Under the pieces are notes generated by a model, which ran no database searches, was not told where the DNA came from, and saw only the letters and a program-made list of their open reading frames with translations. This document shows positions 32,877 through 36,387 of a stretch of 36,387 bases of DNA, piece by piece; within the stretch, counting starts at the first letter, position 1; every line of letters begins with the position of its first letter. Source of the DNA: Smittium culicis (Eukaryota; Kickxellomycota; Harpellomycetes; Harpellales; Legeriomycetaceae); NCBI GenBank assembly GCA_001970855.1, contig LSSN01001558.1:1-36387 (forward strand), written 5' to 3'. Made by a program: the position numbers and the translations under genes.

Positions 32877-33260
32877 TTAGGCGCCAGGCGGCGAAGATAT
32901 CTTCACAGATTGGTCTTTTTCAAGAGATGAGTGGAGTGCTTTTTGTTCCTCGTACTCGAGTAAGTTTTTCTGTTTGTTTTTTCTTCTTTCTTCGTCGCGG
33001 ATAACTCCCTGGTGCATTGCCTTAGAAGTAATAGATACGTTAAATAGGAGTTAGAATTTAGCTTAAGAGTTATAATATTGTGTCAAAAACAAAAATGATA
33101 GCTCTTGAATGAGTATTTGGAAATGAACTAAGTTTAATGTAGTGGTAAAAAGTCAAAAAGAAACCTCTTTTTCTAGATTTTGAATTTTGTGGACAAAGTA
33201 TATTGTAACAGTTGAGAACACACACGATCCCAAGAGGGTTAGTTTAGCTGCTCTAGACAT
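32877..33260 (-). CDS. PET117: PET117, cytochrome c oxidase assembly factor
   Basis: Small mitochondrial protein needed for cytochrome c oxidase assembly, known in yeast and humans to act with the heme a synthase COX15. Two exons on the minus strand, 33260-33165 and 33020-32877, give 79 residues; the 144-base intron has a GTTTCT donor and a TTCTAAG acceptor. The N-terminus (MSRAAKLTLLGSCVFSTVTI) is a short basic-hydrophobic segment ending in YFVH, which acts as the membrane-targeting part in the family. Splicing yields the signature LEKEAMHQGVIRDEERR, followed by a charged helix (KNLLEYEEQKALHSSLEKD). Length and layout match the family. It is head-to-head with SUS1, the two starts lying 602 bases apart. 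It is too short and too interrupted to appear as one long reading frame. Confidence 0.92.
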
Positions 33261-33862
33261 TTTAATAATCGCGAAGCTTGAAGTTAAAGTAATGGGGGTT
33301 AATGCAAGTAGTTAATTTTTGAATGATATCTGGCGATAAACACTAATACTGAATAAAGCTTTTTCTTTCAACTCGTGGAACTGTGGGATGAATTGTATTC
33401 GAAATATAGAAGTGGATACAGACCTATAATTAAAATTGAAGCTATTATCTGGGACGGATTATAAGTATTGGCATTAAATGTGCTGTGTTAGTATTGAAAG
33501 AGCGATTTTGGACTGCAACCGAAGATTCTGCACAGCGGCGAAGAACTGAAATCAGGCGATTTCTAAGGCCTTTAATTTAATCTGGCCTATAAATTCGATA
33601 TCTTGTTCGATTGATGTTAGTATTGCTAATTAACCTCAAAATAGCCACTAATCAATTGCTGAGGGTTTTGCTAAATTCGATTCGTTAGTCGAAACAGCTT
33701 TAAAATTTCAAGCAAAACAATCCTGCTCGAAAATAAATACGCCTGATTAACTGCAATCCCATAATCGAATGCTGTGTAGATAGACAGCCGTTAGCAACAT
33801 CCCCGCTTTTTTAGCTTTTAGCTGTAATTACACCTTCGCATATTTTTGATACTGCTTTTATA
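33261..33862. other. Divergent promoter region of PET117 and SUS1
   Basis: 602 bases between two divergent start codons. It is somewhat less A/T-rich than other spacers and must hold both promoters, possibly shared. No specific site is identified with confidence. Confidence 0.55.
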
Positions 33863-34546
33863 ATGGATAATCAAGTTCGCGAAGAGATTCTTAAGAGATT
33901 TGTCGACTCTGGTGAAAGAGAAAGGTTACTACTTTTGTATATTTATTTTTTAGTTAACAGTTAGATGCTTGTCTTTCAACCAATTTTGGAACAACTTTTT
34001 TAACTACTACTCACACTTTGACTTAAGTAAACAGTACTTGGGCATCTTCAATCTCGCTAACTTAATATAAATTATTTTATGTTCTCTGTATTCTTTACTT
34101 GATTTAGGCTTTATGAAATCGTTAAAGCTAAACTAAATGCTCGAGGATGGCAAGACCATGTTCGAAACCACTGTAAAGGTACAATAATTTTGCTAGCTTT
34201 TCGCCTATACATTTTGTACCTCTACTAAAGAGAGTCGAATAATTCTTTAACTATAATCCTATTCATCCTGTTTAAAAGCTGAATATACATTTTAAATTTT
34301 ATATCAATTCTTATAGAGGTATTAAAGAATAAAGACATTAAAACGGTCACCGTTGATGAGCTATGTGAAGATGTCCTCCCATACGCTAAAAGTAACATCT
34401 TTTTTTTATTTTCTAATCAAATACGACCTTCTTTAAAAAAAAAATTTTAATTTACAGATTCTGTTTCAGATGATGTCAAGGTTGAAACGATGGAGCAGAT
34501 TAAATCATTTTTGAACAAAACCTTGTCAGAGGTTACAAAAGAATAA
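33863..34546 (+). CDS. SUS1: SUS1/ENY2, SAGA deubiquitinase and TREX-2 subunit
   Basis: Small helical protein shared by the SAGA histone-H2B deubiquitinating module and the TREX-2 mRNA-export complex at nuclear pores, linking transcription to export. Four exons: 33863-33924, 34108-34178, 34317-34391 and 34458-34546, giving 98 residues, close to the family length of about 100. The introns are 183, 138 and 66 bases, all GT-AG. Family-typical stretches appear after splicing: VREEILKRFVDSGERERLYE, KAKLNARGWQDHVRNHCKE, and VTVDELCEDVLPYAKNSV; the C-terminal helix ends FLNKTLSEVTKE. No exon exceeds 90 bases, so no single long reading frame exposes the gene. It shares a divergent upstream region with PET117 and converges with the zinc-finger gene at 34970. 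Confidence 0.95.
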
Positions 34547-34969
34547 AACAACGTTTTCACATTTAATTACCCACTCAAAATTGTAAATATCATCTTTAAT
34601 CCAATTTAATAGCGCTCATTCCTATGCGTACTTCACCAACTGCGCTTTATAAAAGCCAATATTTTTTTTATATTTGTAGTCTAGCAGATATCAACAATAA
34701 TTATTTAATAAAATTGTTTTTTTTAATATGTTTTATTTACGCTATACTAATGCAAAACTATTTTAGTAAAATTTGAGTTTTATAAAATGGTAGCGAGTGA
34801 CCTTGAACTAATTATTCTTCTTCAAACTAAATCTAGTATTTTTTTAGAAAAAGATTAATGAACTTTAGCTCTACTAGATCGAATAATTAATATTTATAAA
34901 CAAATTCAACTTTAGCTTAAAAACTTAATAAGGGTAGACAAATTTTACCTTATTCTATACTAAACACAT
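34547..34969. other. Convergent intergenic spacer
   Basis: A/T-rich 3' flanks of SUS1 and the small zinc-finger gene. No further structure is seen. Confidence 0.6.
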
Positions 34970-35203
34970 TTATTTTCCAGCAGGGTCTACAAAATCAGGG
35001 AAACAATCTTTGATGGTCTTGTTGTGTTTGTTTTCGGCGTGTTCGGCTAAAGATTTTGCGCGAGAAGTGCACAAAAAGGTGCTTCTACATACCATGCATA
35101 TGATGTTTTTAGCAGTTTCGTTAACTTTGAGCTGACTGTTTGGCTTTGCCGAAGCCTTCAAGTTTCTCTCTCTGCGAATCTGTGCTTTAGCTCCGTTTCC
35201 CAT
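34970..35203 (-). CDS. ZNF706/At2g23090-like small zinc-finger protein
   Basis: A 77-residue protein in one uninterrupted frame. It has the two-part layout of the ZNF706/At2g23090 family. The N-terminus is Lys/Arg/Ala-rich and begins MGNGAKAQIRRERNLKA, resembling the SERF/4F5 motif. A single C2H2-type finger follows, with Cys36, Cys39, His55 and His60 (CMVC then EHAENKH), and the C-terminus has DCFPDF in the position of the family's CFP motif. Homologues are small, widespread eukaryotic proteins of poorly known function, suggested to bind nucleic acids or influence protein aggregation. Length matches the family. It lies convergent to SUS1, with 423 bases between their stops. Confidence 0.9.
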   Translation of the reverse strand: MGNGAKAQIRRERNLKASAKPNSQLKVNETAKNIICMVCRSTFLCTSRAKSLAEHAENKHNKTIKDCFPDFVDPAGK

Positions 35204-36387
35204 GTTTAATTTTCTTGCCTTACTTTACTCGCTTTTTCGCGTTTGATTGACTATTATTAAGACGAATAACTAGAAACTGAAAATTTTTAAAAACACTTTT
35301 AGGCTATTCAGCAGGTTTAGGAAAAGGAAGTCATCAAGATAAGAAAGAAATCGTTTATAAATTTATATGACTTACTAATTCTTCAAATAGGCTGATATTT
35401 TTCTCTGCTCTTTCTTTAATTGTTATTTTAAATTTAGCTAAACTATTGGGTAAATTAAAATCAAACGAGCAATACCTTTTTTATAAAAATGGGATTTTCC
35501 TCAACCAGGAAATCGGTTCTAATTACTTAATCAATTGGTTATTAATGATTATATATCCTCACACAAAATCGTATTTTTTAGTTATTGGGCAGCTATATCA
35601 CAGCCCTTATTAATAATTGGAAACGCTTAATTTTTCCTACTAATTCAAAAGCTAAGCCTCTAAATCAGTTCCACAATCGGATTATAAATTGTCCGCCACT
35701 TTCAAGCACAAATAAAAATTATATGGAAGATTCTGAACGAAGCGAGCACCATGCTTCAGTTTAATTTTATTGGTCTGCATAGTTTTAATCAGATAATATT
35801 ATTGGATAAAACTGCTAAGGCGTTTTGATTTTAAATTTTATTTATTTAATTATCAAAGTATTATTTGAAAATTATAATCCTAGACTTTATTTATTGGATA
35901 AATATTAAATATGAGCCTTTATAAACCGTAACAATTTATAATGAAATGGCTCCTTCATAAAGAGTCTCCCATATATTACCCTATTATTCAATGCAAAAAA
36001 AAAACTAATATACATTCAACATTTTATTAATTTAAAAAAGTAAAAGTATTTCTATATCAAAGCTAGTTTTCTCTATGGTTTCATTTGTTATTTTTCTTTT
36101 GAAAATTAATATTAAACACCAATAAAATAAAAGATCAAAATAATATATGCGCACGCTACACAAAGGTATTTAGTTTAAAACGGTCTTAATTTATGTAAGA
36201 ATTAATCGAGCTCTTTAGAGCGAAGATTAATTCATATTATACGAGGAGAGGAGACATATTAAGTGTCATCATCTTATTGGATAAAACTAAACCGAAAATC
36301 TAAAGCCAATAAAAATAAGTGAACTAAAATGAACTAAAAAAAATTTTTTTATGGTATAGACTGTGAAGTACACGTTAGTGATATCCT
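35204..36387. other. Gene-free right end with mobile element
   Basis: Besides the promoter side of the zinc-finger gene, this stretch carries the 254-base element at 35721-35974. The last 150 bases contain TTATTGGATAAAACT again, a motif from inside that element, so a further degenerate copy may run off the window. No coding sequence is seen. Confidence 0.55.
35721..35974. mobile_element. 254-bp inverted-repeat MITE, copy 2
   Basis: The left end (35721-35742, core GGAAGATTCTGAACGAAG) and right end (35953-35974, core CTTCATAAAGAGTCTCCC) are inverted repeats. The length equals that of the copy at 8175-8428, and the two align along much of their length by eye (for example CAGTTTAATTTTATTGG and TTCATAAAGA.TC). 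No coding capacity is present, so an autonomous element elsewhere would have to supply the transposase. Confidence 0.75.

Noticed and set aside
1..36387. CRISPR array, prokaryotic operon or phage region
   Set aside because: No regularly spaced repeats, no ribosome-binding sites or operon spacing; genes have spliceosomal introns.

Overview
The window looks like nuclear DNA of an AT-rich fungus, most likely from an early-diverging lineage; the exact lineage cannot be fixed by reading alone. Genes carry GT-AG introns of about 66-230 bases, there are no operons or Shine-Dalgarno sites, and intergenic stretches are very A/T-rich and often 1-4 kb long. The gene set (U2AF large subunit, BDP1, SUS1/ENY2, PET117, MUS81, a BAG-domain co-chaperone) is conserved eukaryotic housekeeping.

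I support eleven protein genes, most of which must be assembled across introns. From left to right: a U2AF65-like splicing factor with an N-terminal SAP domain (2466-5474, +); a catalase (9641-11214, +); MUS81 endonuclease (12338-15717, +); an M17 leucyl aminopeptidase (16152-17690, -); BDP1 of TFIIIB (19522-21536, -); a divergent ACBP-like plus crotonase-fold protein resembling ECI2 (23842-25864, +); a membrane-anchored Ubl-BAG protein (26188-27576, -); a 606-residue Asn/Ser-rich protein that I do not recognise (29360-31180, -); PET117 (32877-33260, -); SUS1/ENY2 (33863-34546, +); and a small ZNF706-like zinc-finger protein (34970-35203, -). A twelfth short reading frame (28910-29155) is doubtful.

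The spaces between genes hold short non-autonomous DNA transposons. Two copies of one inverted-repeat element are each exactly 254 bases long (8175-8428 and 35721-35974). A third copy (6207-6592) appears to be split by a second element with piggyBac-like ends (6276-6472). Other structured spots are a 15-bp GC-rich hairpin (23148-23183), a palindrome on the BDP1 stop codon, a cluster of TTGCACT and CCAAT motifs upstream of the aminopeptidase, and several small tandem repeats.

The genes do not form one pathway. Several serve nuclear RNA and DNA work (splicing, Pol III initiation, SAGA/TREX-2, recombination) and others serve mitochondrial, peroxide or proteostasis roles. The observations most worth checking are the SAP-U2AF65 fusion, the apparently inactivated ECI2-like protein, the nested transposons and a possible 54-base cassette exon in MUS81.
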